From Crossaster papposus (taxonomy: Eukaryota; Echinodermata; Asteroidea; Velatida; Solasteridae): a DNA stretch of 64,000 nucleotides. The position numbers and the translations under genes are program-made. The stretch spans positions 1 to 64,000 of the forward strand of contig JBAIAA010000244.1 of assembly GCA_037893245.1 (NCBI GenBank). Direction: 5' to 3'. The notes under the pieces were generated by a model. That model worked only from the letters and a program-made list of their open reading frames with translations, searched no databases and was not told where the DNA came from. Position 1 is the stretch's first letter. The number at the start of each line of letters is the position of its first letter. Below, piece after piece: positions 11,066 through 19,989 of this stretch.

Positions 11066-11073
11066 ATTTCCAG
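11066..11073. other. 8-bp target-site duplication, left (ATTTCCAG)
   Basis: ATTTCCAG precedes the hAT element and is repeated perfectly at 12596-12603 after it. Confidence 0.9.
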
Positions 11074-11818
11074 CAGTGTTGTTGACTCGAGTCGGTGACT
11101 TGGACTCGAGTCCGACTCAAGTCGCCAATTTTTGTGACTTGCGACTTGACTTGACTTGGAGAAAAATGACTTGTAAATTGACTTGACTTGACGAAAAATG
11201 ACTTGTGACTTGACTTGACTTGAGTAAATTTGACTTGACGACATTGCAAGTCATCATGTATTTACTATTTGTATGTTATTTAAACAAATTTGTGTTCAAT
11301 CCGGCCACGGCAGCCGATGTATTTTTGTGACGGCAAAAATGTTTTTGCCGCGTCGCGAATCTGTACTATGTACTGCATGTACTGTGTGTACGGCTAGCTA
11401 AACACATGCAATATTACATTGCAAAGTCAAAGTGTGGGCTACATCGCCTACGGCCTACATTGTCTAGTCTTCCAATCCGTCGTAGTGGAAGCTGTGTGAG
11501 CTTTTACTGTTAAAAGCTGTGCATTAACATTCAACACAATTTAACAGACAGCTGAAAACGAGGTTATAGTGACATTGTTAATTGTTTTAAGAATTTGAAA
11601 AGTGTTAAACAAATTATCGCAAACTTACCATAAACGAAACCGAATAACTATTTTGACTCAAACTGTATTGATTTATTAGTGTAAGCATTATAGGGTACAT
11701 GTACTTTTTAAATGGTTTACCCCCTAAAAAGAGAATTGTAAAACATTTCACGTACGTAATGTTCAAATTCTCCTTATATCACCGATACACATGCATTTGG
11801 TAAGTTGTTTATCTCAGC

Positions 11819-11841
11819 GCGCATGCTTTGAGTGCATGCGC
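11819..11841. repeat. Hairpin with 8-bp stem
   Basis: GCGCATGC (11819-11826), loop of 7, GCATGCGC (11834-11841), followed by another GCATGCG. It lies inside the hAT derivative just upstream of the transposase remnant. Confidence 0.75.
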
Positions 11842-11921
11842 ATAGCATGCGTACATACACCCGGCCCTGTACGCACATGTACACACAAGCTTGTTGCTAT
11901 GTACGGTAGGCCTGATCAATC

Positions 11922-12116
11922 ATGTCGTGTTGGACACCAAAAGTAGTTACTTTCGGATTGAGGGTTCTTGCTGTTCCAGCATCCAGTTCACCAGTTGAGC
12001 GTGTCTTCAGTCATGGCGGCATCATCATGCGCCCTCACCGTGCTCGACTCACTGACAAAATGTTGTCGAACTTGATATTTCTTAAGTGCAACAGTTTGCA
12101 CAGTTTGTCAAGCTAA
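11922..12116 (+). pseudogene. hAT transposase C-terminal dimerisation domain remnant
   Basis: An open frame of 64 codons ending in TAA reads VLAVPASSSPVERVFSHGG near residues 15-33, then RPHRARL and LIFLKCN. This is the conserved hAT C-terminal dimerisation signature (roughly VPASSAPVERVFS, then R.RL, then FLK.N). Full hAT transposases have several hundred residues with a BED zinc finger and an RNase-H-like catalytic core. Those are absent here, so this is a 3' fragment left by an internal deletion. The apparent ATG at 11922 is probably not the original start. The frame is intact, which suggests the deletion is not ancient. Confidence 0.9.
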
Positions 12117-12595
12117 CCAGTAACCTCACTATATAGAAGTTGTATCAAATTACTAGGTACACAAACAGTGCTGTTGCTCACATTAAAGTTTAATGATTAA
12201 TCCCTCAGTACTTTTTTGAGTGAGAATATCCTTTTTACCTTATTTCGTTTTGGTTTAATCCATAAGATGTGTCTTTCCAGGATGAATAAAACAACAAAGT
12301 GACTGAGCTTTGATTGATTAATTGAATATCACTTGGCTGTTAACAGATTGTGGATATGTACTTCAAGTTTGTCAAAATATTTCTTGAAAGTTGACTTTCA
12401 TTCGCGACTATAAATGACTTGTGACTTGTGACTTGACTTGACAAAAAGTGACTTGTGACTTGACTTGACTTGGGAAAATTTGACTTGTGACTTGACTTGA
12501 CTTGAGAAAATTTGACTCGAGACTTGACTTGACTTGAGAAAATTTGACTTGTGACTTGACTTGACTTGAGAACAAATGACTTGGTTACAACTCTG

Positions 12596-12603
12596 ATTTC
12601 CAG
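12596..12603. other. 8-bp target-site duplication, right (ATTTCCAG)
   Basis: Perfect copy of 11066-11073 immediately after the CTCTG end of the hAT element. Confidence 0.9.
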
Positions 12604-13180
12604 CATGTGTCTAGGCTTTATACAGGGAAAACCCTGCATGTGTTTGAGAATAGTACTAGTACTACAGACGTAGAACAATAAAGAACAGTAGGGTCTACGA
12701 ATCTAAGTTCAAACTCAAAATAGTCCTGACTAACAAGCCCAACAAACAACATGACCAAGTTGTAAGACCATGCATAGTAAAACAAAGGAATACAGCAAAA
12801 TGCATAGAGGAAGGACAGGTTATAACTGAAACTAGTTATAATATTACTATGCGACAAAAATATCACGTGGTTGCCTAAATCGTAATAAACAAACCTCTTT
12901 AAACTGTTTACAGTACTCAGTAGTATTTATTTTGGACGATTAACAAATTAACTTACCCCCGTTACTAGTTCAAAATCCATAGCACTCCATTATACAGCAA
13001 CACCGACCGTTTGGTCATGCACTGTTCCTTGCTCTGTGGTCATAATAATTCCATGGTGGTGTCAAGCTCAGTCAGAATAACTCGACGGACAACTTCGTCA
13101 ACGGCTAAATCATAACATACTGTTATGGCTACCATGGCAAGGAAGTGTTATTTTATGGTTTCAGGAATATCTATTTTCAG
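12604..13180. other. Spacer, nothing recognised
   Basis: AT-rich, with no repeat or RNA recognised. An 82-codon minus-strand frame (12618-12866) is hydrophobic but has no identifiable domain. Confidence 0.4.
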
Positions 13181-13398
13181 GGGATGTTGTGCAAACGTTG
13201 TTGCAGTACATACAGCGAGCTAGTACAGGCTTAGCAAAATCCATTATGGCGTTAGAATTATCCCGCGCAGCAAGTGTCTGTGACTGTCCTTTGACCTATA
13301 AATCGGGTAGCACAACAGGTGGAGATCCTCTGTGGCTAGAAAAGCCAAGCCTTCTACTTGACCCTGGTGACCTCAGCAGGCTAAATCTACTCACAGTG
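13181..13398 (+). CDS. Candidate internal exon of an unknown gene
   Basis: An acceptor-like CTATTTTCAG (AG at 13179-13180) is followed by 2 leading bases and 72 open codons up to a weak donor-like GTG|GTATTA (GT at 13399). The translation includes KSIMALELSRAASVCDC and GGDPLWLEKPSLLLDPGDLS, with a balanced, protein-like composition. The frame stays open to 13527, but the part after 13398 (FFKFLSNREYF) looks intronic. I do not recognise the family. No adjoining exon was found in the window. It is either a real exon of a host gene (perhaps carried in the insert) or a chance frame. Confidence 0.38.
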
Positions 13399-13527
13399 GT
13401 ATTACTAGTATATAATAAATTGGGTTTTTTTAAATTTCTTTCGAATAGAGAGTACTTTCAGAGAAATTCTCAAGCTGTTTCGTCTAGTACTTTTGATACC
13501 TTGATGCAGACGTCTCTGCATGCATGA

Positions 13528-14560
13528 ACTAAGAAAAATTAGCTCCCAATATTCACGTGTGGTTCATTTTCAACTACATGTAAGCATAACTTTGGTGTTT
13601 TTTATATAAAATATATTTTGTTTTGTGTCGGGGTTTCACTTTTTGTTTACTCGCCCTGTACTATTCCCCTCGTTTCTTTATTACTATTTTAATCCTGTGT
13701 TGAACGTTTTTACCACGGGTATTATAAAACATTTTCTATTTAAATTTACCAATTTTCAGATTTCATTTCGTCCGAGAAAAAAACCCACACGTTTTTACCA
13801 AACTAATTTAGTCAGATACCGTTCAATTCTAATTTTGTGTCACTCTATTTAAACATTGTCTTGGAAATATTCCTCATTACGAATCAAATTTGTCTAAGAT
13901 CTTGCTGTCTAAGTTGTTGGGGATCGAGCTTTTCTTATAATAATCAATTTCAAACTTATATTAAGAAATTAGTCTGGTGTGTGATTGAGTCAAGCACATA
14001 TGACTAATTTCTTATATAATATTGTTAATTGTTTTACTTTTTATTTACAAATGTATATTTTGGGTGTAAAGTTTTGTTCTTACGTTTGAACCCCGACTTA
14101 ATGTTTTATTTTGTTTTATATATGATTTAATTTATTCAATTTGTGGTGCCCCATACAAAAAAACACCCTTGGTTGAATGGTTACCATGTATAATAATGAA
14201 ACATAAATAATATCCCTTAGTTGAGAATACAAGTTGCCTAAAGAGTCTGATCATCCCAGCACAAGTCTAATGTAAGTTTATTTTGTAATTATTAAGCTTG
14301 TTTTACTATTAAAGCAAGTTTATGTGTGTTTTTGTTGGTCCCCAGCTGAATCTTCGCAGCTACTGTACATCCCATTTTAGCTGACGATAGTATGAGAAAT
14401 TGGTTTAGCAGGCGATGTACATGTATTGATATGCTGGTTGGTACTTATTTACGGGAAAACAAACACACACACATACAACTTTATGGAGTACGTATACCCG
14501 GGCATCAATAATTGGTATATACTGTACATGTACATGTACCTAGTGTACCAACATAGGATA
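13528..14560. other. AT-rich spacer, nothing recognised
   Basis: No convincing gene or mobile element. Short TGTACATGTACATG-type microsatellite near 14523-14540. Confidence 0.45.
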
Positions 14561-14563
14561 TCG

Positions 14564-14636
14564 TACGGTGTGGTTTAGCGGTTCACACTCGTCTAAAACG
14601 TAAAGGGCCAGTTTGGGTCGAATGCATGTGGGGTAA
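14564..14636 (+). repeat. tRNA-like segment, probable SINE head
   Basis: TGGTTTAGCGG (14571-14581) fits the pol III A box (TRGYNNAGYGG). GGGTCGAATGC (14615-14625) fits the B box GGTTCGANTCC at 9 of 11 positions. The two are 44 bp apart, the normal tRNA spacing without an intron. Mismatches in the B box and no clear acceptor-stem pairing argue against a working tRNA. Downstream tail and flanking duplication were not found. Confidence 0.5.
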
Positions 14637-14799
14637 GGTAATTCGAATCATATCGGAAAAAGACAAAAGTTCACAACTCGCTGTGATAGATCACACAGTA
14701 TAGCGCTGCGATTATTGCGTCCTTTACAACATGGATATGCTGCACGCCTGTGTCAGTACGGTATGGCCTGTACTATAAAGTCACTGTGTAATTTATAAA

Positions 14800-15021
14800 C
14801 GAGTGATAAAACTTAGCGTTGTGCGTACATCTTACACAACTCTAGCCAGTCAGTCCGCAGCGCCCGCGTTAATGAGGTCATATCCCGAACTTTATTTGCA
14901 GGGCCAGCGTCGCAAATCGGCCACGAGATTTACGCGAGTAATTGCGAGAGTTCGACCGCTTTGTTTTCACGAGCTACACGTTGCAAACGAAGCAGTGATT
15001 CTCCAAGATGGCGTGGTAAGT
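14800..15021 (+). promoter_or_regulatory. CpG-rich promoter / first-exon candidate
   Basis: CG dinucleotides are far denser here than around it (GCGCCCGCG, GCGTCGC, TTTACGCGAG, TTCGACCG). It ends with CCAAGATGGCG (ATG at 15008-15010, A at -3 and G at +4) running into a consensus donor TG|GTAAGT (15014-15021). This would make an exon 1 that encodes only Met-Ala plus two bases. No downstream exon can be joined with confidence. Chance is a real alternative. Confidence 0.3.
14848..14863 (+). repeat. 16-bp motif, inverted copy at 17550-17565
   Basis: AGTCAGTCCGCAGCGC here. The exact reverse complement lies 2.7 kb downstream. Confidence 0.85.
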
Positions 15022-15146
15022 GGAAAGCGAACGATTTTCTGAATCGAATGATATAAAATATGACGAGTTTCAGTATGTTTTTGGCAGAATTTTGTTCACT
15101 CGAAGTTATGGTATGATTTTAAGGAAATTTGTTGTCGTGTGTTTAG

Positions 15147-15169
15147 TTTCTGCGCCCTGACTGGACTAA
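15147..15169 (+). repeat. 23-bp motif, direct copy at 17148-17170
   Basis: Begins TTTCTGCGCCCTGACTGG. An exact 23-bp match occurs 2.0 kb away, and the first 12 bases also occur inverted at 17076-17087. Confidence 0.9.
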
Positions 15170-15675
15170 CAAATATTGCCAAAAATGATTACTACACATC
15201 GATAAAGGAAGCAATGATCTTTCGTTTGATATACAATTTAGCCTGTGGCGACATTTTGTTCATGTATTTTGCGACGATTTTCGTGCGCGCGATTTCAATT
15301 TTTTCGGCCATGTCTTTCGGCTTGTACATACGCAGAGCGTGTGTTATGCACACAGGGGTGCATGTATATGTACAAATGTAGTCCTACAACTTGCTGGATA
15401 TGCACTAGATGGTGATTGCACAGTAGCCAACAGAAACACAATTAATTGTTTTGTTTTAGTTGTGTGGCTTATTTATATGATAAAGTTAGGTTTCTGCCTT
15501 CATGTCATGCATACAAAATGGATTTTTCTTTCATGTATATAAACGACTTAGGCCTATGTTTTTGTTCAAAATTATAACAAATTGTTTAATAATAATAGTT
15601 ACTGCTATTATTGTGCTGAACTTCATAGTTCATATTTCTGTCTTCCAATATGTTTCTTATATTAGGTAGTAGTCA

Positions 15676-16000
15676 TGCCGTCCACCACCATGGCCATGCC
15701 CACCGCAGCCATCGCAGCCATTGCCAGCATGTCGGGAACCTCTACAGAAGGCCAAAGGCAAAGCTCTTGTTCTTGGATATTCTCTCACAAAGTATCTCAA
15801 AGAGAACATCACTACTAAAGTTGGTTGATTTGCAGGTAGTGACTCGTCGCGGTACTACAATTTCTGGCCTTAGAAAGTATCTGCTTCATCAGCATGACAT
15901 CAACCTCACAACTGTGCCTGACATATTGTATTTGTAATGATTCATGTTGGGACAAATAATCTAGAGTTGGGTTTCCAAAGAAGTGTTGAAAATAGTTGAA
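15676..16000 (+). pseudogene. Frameshifted SGNH/GDSL-hydrolase-like remnant
   Basis: Pieces of one protein appear in successive frames. MPSTTMAMPTAAIAAIASMS runs from 15676. KGKALVLGYSLTKYLKEN starts near 15754, where the usual GDS serine block reads GYS. VDLQVVTRRGTTISGLRKYL follows from about 15820, then VMIHVGTNNLE near 15938-15970. The order VLVLGDS, then RRGATISGL, then IHVGTND is that of SGNH-hydrolase-type domains common in invertebrate retroelement ORFs. At least two frameshifts and stops (TGA at 15826-15828, TAA at 15935) and a changed nucleophile block show it is dead. The reconstruction is mine from motifs only, and no reverse transcriptase is seen nearby. Confidence 0.5.
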
Positions 16001-17040
16001 GATTTAAATGTACTGGTGGATATATGCAGCACGTGCTTTGTACATGCAGATTTAAATGTTTTTGTATTTTAGTGTTTTAAATAATATACATGACTTTGTG
16101 TCAGTGTTGTGCAAACACAGTGCAGCTGAAACAGATCGAAACCGAGTCTGGTCGAGTCGGGTCAGTTTGTCAAATCATCTGGGACTTAATGCCAAAAACT
16201 ATGCCAACAAAGTTTTGAGCTACAATGTAAATTTGACACAAACAGCAAATTACTTTATGAATGCAGATTGTATTATTTCTATTCAGTGATATAATTTATG
16301 TGCATTAACATCTATATTACTAAATTTATGTCTTATTTAAAATCATTTGTTTTTGCAATGTTAGAAGCGGGTATACATTGTAATTTAATATTTACAATAA
16401 TTTAATGACAAAGAAACTATGCCAAAAACATCAAGCAAAGATAACAAAAACTGTATTTACTTTTATAATAAATCTTAATGGTTTGCACATTGAACATTAT
16501 GCCAAAGATGATGGTAATTATCATCTTCACTATGCTGTCATTATTTTAATTTGAATGTTGGCCATATTTTTGTTAATGTTTTGCCTAATTGCTAAACATT
16601 TATTATCTCATTATCAACCCTAATGTTGGTCATTTCTTCAATCTGTATTTATGTACATGTACATGATGATGTAATTAAAATAAGTTTTTACAATTTCAGG
16701 GTTTAATTTAACAATTGTATTCAAGTCGTATAACATCAACAGGGTATATTAATGTAAGCAATAACATGCACGTTTCAAATAAAAAGTGCAGTTTATTTTA
16801 TAAACCAACCTCACAATACAGATATAAATTTTAAACAACGACTTCATTTGTTGCTTTTTTGTGTGTATATTTGGCTGTATACATTGTATTACGCAGGCAA
16901 TATTGTTATTTTTTAATCAGCCCACTGTTAAAAAGATTAAACAAAATAATGATTGGCAGAATCCTTTTCGCTTGAGCTTACAATTAAAAAAATACACAAA
17001 AAACTGCGTATTGAAATGTGCATGAACTACACGTTACCAC
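16001..17040. other. AT-rich spacer, nothing recognised
   Basis: Long AT-rich stretch with scattered stops on both strands. A 77-codon plus-strand frame (16056-16289) has no recognisable motif. Confidence 0.45.
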
Positions 17041-17100
17041 GAAGCCTTTTTCAATGACGTCATTTTCGACCAATGAGGGCGCAGAAAGACGATAGACTGT
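17041..17100. promoter_or_regulatory. CRE plus CCAAT promoter-like patch
   Basis: TGACGTCA (17055-17062), the palindromic CREB/ATF site, and CCAAT (17070-17074) lie 8 bp apart, followed by GAGGGCGCAGAAAG. The pairing is typical of metazoan promoters, but I see no first exon on either side. AGGGCGCAGAAA (17076-17087) can pair with TTTCTGCGCCCT (17148-17159). Confidence 0.35.
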
Positions 17101-17147
17101 CATATTGCGGGATGTTCCGTTTGTTAATTTATTGAGAACGTTATAAT

Positions 17148-17170
17148 TTTCTGCGCCCTGACTGGACTAA
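17148..17170 (+). repeat. 23-bp motif, second copy
   Basis: Exact match to 15147-15169. With 17076-17087 it forms a 12-bp inverted repeat around a 60-bp loop. Confidence 0.9.
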
Positions 17171-18486
17171 TTTAAAATCAACCCCAAATCTACAGTTTTG
17201 TGATAGAATTTGAAATTATCTTTAACATCAGTGTGAAATTGGGTTGTGGCCGCTGCCAGAAGGTGGACAAAATTCGTCTTTTTTTAAAGGTCAATTTGTT
17301 GGTTCGGGAGCTTTTTTTACGTTATAAATTTCACCCTCTAAATGTCATATAATTTCCAATCTGATTTGATAATATAACAAAATGTTTCCTTATCCAAAAG
17401 AAAATATACATAATATTGACAGCCAGTGAATAAAACGGATGTTTCGGACCAAATTCCAGGCGTTGTCGCCAGCTCATTAAGTATTCAAAAACGAGGTCAC
17501 GCACAAAGTGCCATGCATAAATCGCACATAAAACGAACGGCTTTTCAGTGCGCTGCGGACTGACTGTAGCACTGTATGCGGACTGAAGGCGGCTTTACGA
17601 AGAAAACAAAAACATTAACATTATACAAAACAAGAGATTTTGTATTTCTAAAACAAACACAAGGTGGTTTAGAGAGTGGCAGGGGAAACTCACACTATTA
17701 ACAAGACACTATCCTGTTTGAATGTACATGTGTTTGTAATGATACTTTTATTTAAGTAGACCCGGTCAGTTTATCAACATGCAGGTTATTTTGTTCTGTA
17801 CATTATAACGAGATATATTTGCAGATTGTACATGTTCATACGTATACAACGCCAGTATGGTATAGGCGAATAATGAAAGCCGATGTACACAGTACTAATT
17901 GGTTCACTTTTATGTTTCGCACTAACTATATAAAACCTGTAAAATCAAATTATTTGAGAAAACTTGATAGGAACGAAATGAAAAAACAAAATCTTAGTAC
18001 ACTGACGAGTCGTGTTGCGTAAACATGTCATTTTTATATACACATTTAAGAGAGGTAAACTACCGAACCAGGAAAATAATAAGAATGTTATTGATTGTTT
18101 GCGTGAAAACGATTTAAGGAAAATACTTTCAGTTTTGCATGCACACATTCTAAAACAGAATCGGCTATCTTGTGTGAGCATATTATTTTAGCGGCAATAT
18201 GGCCGTTCAACATTACTATTATGACTAACCAATAGCAAACTGAATCCTATGTAATGAATACACCCGGTTTCGGCTTGATTCCATGTGCATAGAATTATGT
18301 AAACTAGTGCACGAAAAATTTCCAATTAACGTGTTCTGCTCGTCGTAAAGCGTGCAAACTTGGCGTTACATTTTTATAACCCCGCACTCTGTTGGTAAAC
18401 TGTTAGCCGAAACGGGGGGGGGTGCACCTCCATCGTTCGTTTCATGCGTCGTTAAATTTTCGTAAACCCATCCCTTTCGCACAGTG
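17171..18486. other. Right end of insert, nothing coding recognised
   Basis: Contains the 16-bp inverted motif (17550-17565), a CCAAT near 18228, a GTTAGCCGAAACG stretch followed by a G run near 18400-18420, and the terminal ACAGTG. Frames of 67-78 codons on both strands near 17819-18181 overlap one another and have no motif. Confidence 0.4.
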
Positions 18487-18489
18487 ATT
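18487..18489. other. Right 3-bp target-site duplication (ATT)
   Basis: First bases after the insert. The monomer continues ATTATCCTCATTCG, then GTTTTCTGATGTG, and later TTTGTTTGTTTTTCCAG. That is the normal continuation of a type B monomer ending GTTGAGAACATT (compare 19330-19480). Confidence 0.75.
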
Positions 18490-19989
18490 ATCCTCATTCG
18501 AAGCCATGTTTTCTGATGTGTATGTATGTACACGTGTATTACCACATAGGCCTATGCCGCCAGTATCCTGACGCATGAGTCTCTCAGTTTGTTTGTTTTT
18601 CCAGTGAGAAATTTGGCAATATTTTGGCTCGGATGTCGAGCTGGTGAATGTCTCTTCATTTTCCAACAACGTTGAGATTCGCAGCTCAGATATAAGTCAA
18701 GAAAATTATCCTCATTCGCAGCCGGCCATGTTTTCTTATGTGTATGGATGTACACGTGTATTGCCTTCTTGGCCTATGCCGCCAGTGTCCTGACGCATGA
18801 GTCTCACAGTTTGTGTTTTTTTCAGTGAGAAAGTTGGCAATATTTTAGCTCAGATGTCGAGCTGGCAAGTGTCTCTTCATTCTCGAACAACGTTGAGGAT
18901 CGCAACTCAGATACATGTCGAGAACATTATCCTCATTCGCAGCCATGTTTTCTGATGTGTATGTATGTACACGTGTATTGCCACATAGGCCTATACCGCC
19001 AGTATCCTGACGCAGGAGTCTCTCAGTTTGGATTTTTTCCAGTGAGAAATTTGGCAATATTTTGGCTCGGATGTCGAGCTGGTGAGTGTCTCTTCATTCT
19101 CGAACAACGTTGAGGCTCGCAGCTCGGATATATGTCGACAAAGTTATCCTCATTCGTAGCCATGTTTTCTTATGTGTATGTATGTACACGTGTATTGCCT
19201 CATAGGCCTATGCCGCCAGTGTCCTGACGCATGAGTCTCAAAGTTTTGGTCTCTTCCGGAGATAATTTTGGCGATGTGTTAGCTCAGATGTGGAGGTGGT
19301 GAATGTCTCTTCATTCTCGAACAACGTTGAGGTTCGCAGCTCAGATATATGTTGAGAACATTATCCTCATTCGCAGCCATGTTTTCTGATGTGTATGTAT
19401 GTACACGTGTATTGCCACATATGCCTATGCAGCCAGTATCCTGACGCATGAGTCTCTCAGTTTGTTTGTTTTTCCAGTGATAAATTTGGCAATATTTTGG
19501 CTCGGATGTCGAGCTGGTGAATGTCTCTTCATTCTCCAACAACGTTGAGGTTTGCAGCTCAGATATAAGTCGAGAAAATTATCCTCATTCGCAGCCAAGT
19601 GTTCTGATATGTATGTATGTACACGTGTATTGCCTCATAGGCCTATGCCGCCAGTGTCCTGACGCATGAGTCTCAAAGTTTCGGTCTCTTCCGGTGACAA
19701 TTTTGGCGATGTGTTAGCTCAGATGTGGAGGTGGTGAATGTCTCTTCATTCTCGAACAACGTTGAGGTTCGCAGATCAGATATATGTTGAGAACATTATC
19801 CTCATTCGCAGCCATGTTTTCTTATGTGTATGGATGTACACGTGTATTGCCTTATAGGCCTATGCCGCCAGTGTCCTGACGCATGAGTCTCACAGTTTGT
19901 GTTTTTTTCAGTGAGAAAGTTGGCAATATTTTGGCTCAGATGTCGAGCTGGCGAGTGTCTCTTCATTCTCGAACAACGTTGAGGTTCGC

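Larger units (their letters stand above)
11074..12595 (+). mobile_element. hAT deletion derivative (1,522 bp)
   Basis: Starts CAGTGTTGT and ends ACAACTCTG. The ends are imperfect inverted repeats of the CAGNGTTGT type expected for hAT transposons, and the 8-bp duplication ATTTCCAG on both sides is the hAT hallmark. Both subterminal regions (about 11084-11250 and 12410-12585) are dense in GACTT/TGACTTG repeats in the same orientation, likely transposase-binding sites. Only the extreme C-terminus of the transposase remains (11922-12116), so the element is non-autonomous. It lies directly beside the foldback MITE. Confidence 0.9.
3565..18486. mobile_element. 14.9-kb insertion splitting one satellite monomer; CACTA-like ends
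   Basis: The segment starts CACTGT and ends ACAGTG, a perfect 6-bp terminal inverted repeat. Reading both ends inward, 11 of the first 17 positions match (1-6, 10-12, 16-17). It is flanked by ATT on both sides, and removing it with one ATT restores a continuous monomer in phase. CACTA/EnSpm transposons are known to have termini beginning CACTA or CACTG and usually 3-bp duplications, so that superfamily is the best inference. No transposase frame is visible, the inverted repeat is short, and the interior holds nested hAT and MITE copies and exon-like pieces. It is therefore either a non-autonomous element that captured host DNA, a very decayed element, or another kind of precise insertion. The insertion itself is better supported than the family. 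Confidence 0.6.

Noticed and set aside
15139-15381. 80-codon hydrophobic frame
   Set aside because: No ATG in good context at its start, composition follows the AT-rich DNA, and it lies within the putative first intron.
15008-15700. Splicing of the ATGGCGTG first-exon candidate to the sequence after TTATATTAG at 15665
   Set aside because: The obvious junction gives an immediate stop (TGG TAG). Other acceptors are arbitrary, and the downstream piece is better explained as an SGNH pseudogene.
18480-18486. CACAGTG, identical to the RAG recombination-signal heptamer, at the insert's right end
   Set aside because: Orientation at the other end is CACTGTT, no nonamer-like ACAAAAACC at 12 or 23 bp is evident, and the duplication is 3 bp, whereas RAG/Transib elements give 5 bp.
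3565-18486. Polinton/Maverick or other giant self-synthesising element
   Set aside because: Size fits, but the inverted ends are only 6 bp, the duplication is 3 bp rather than 6, and no polymerase, integrase or capsid-type frame is seen.
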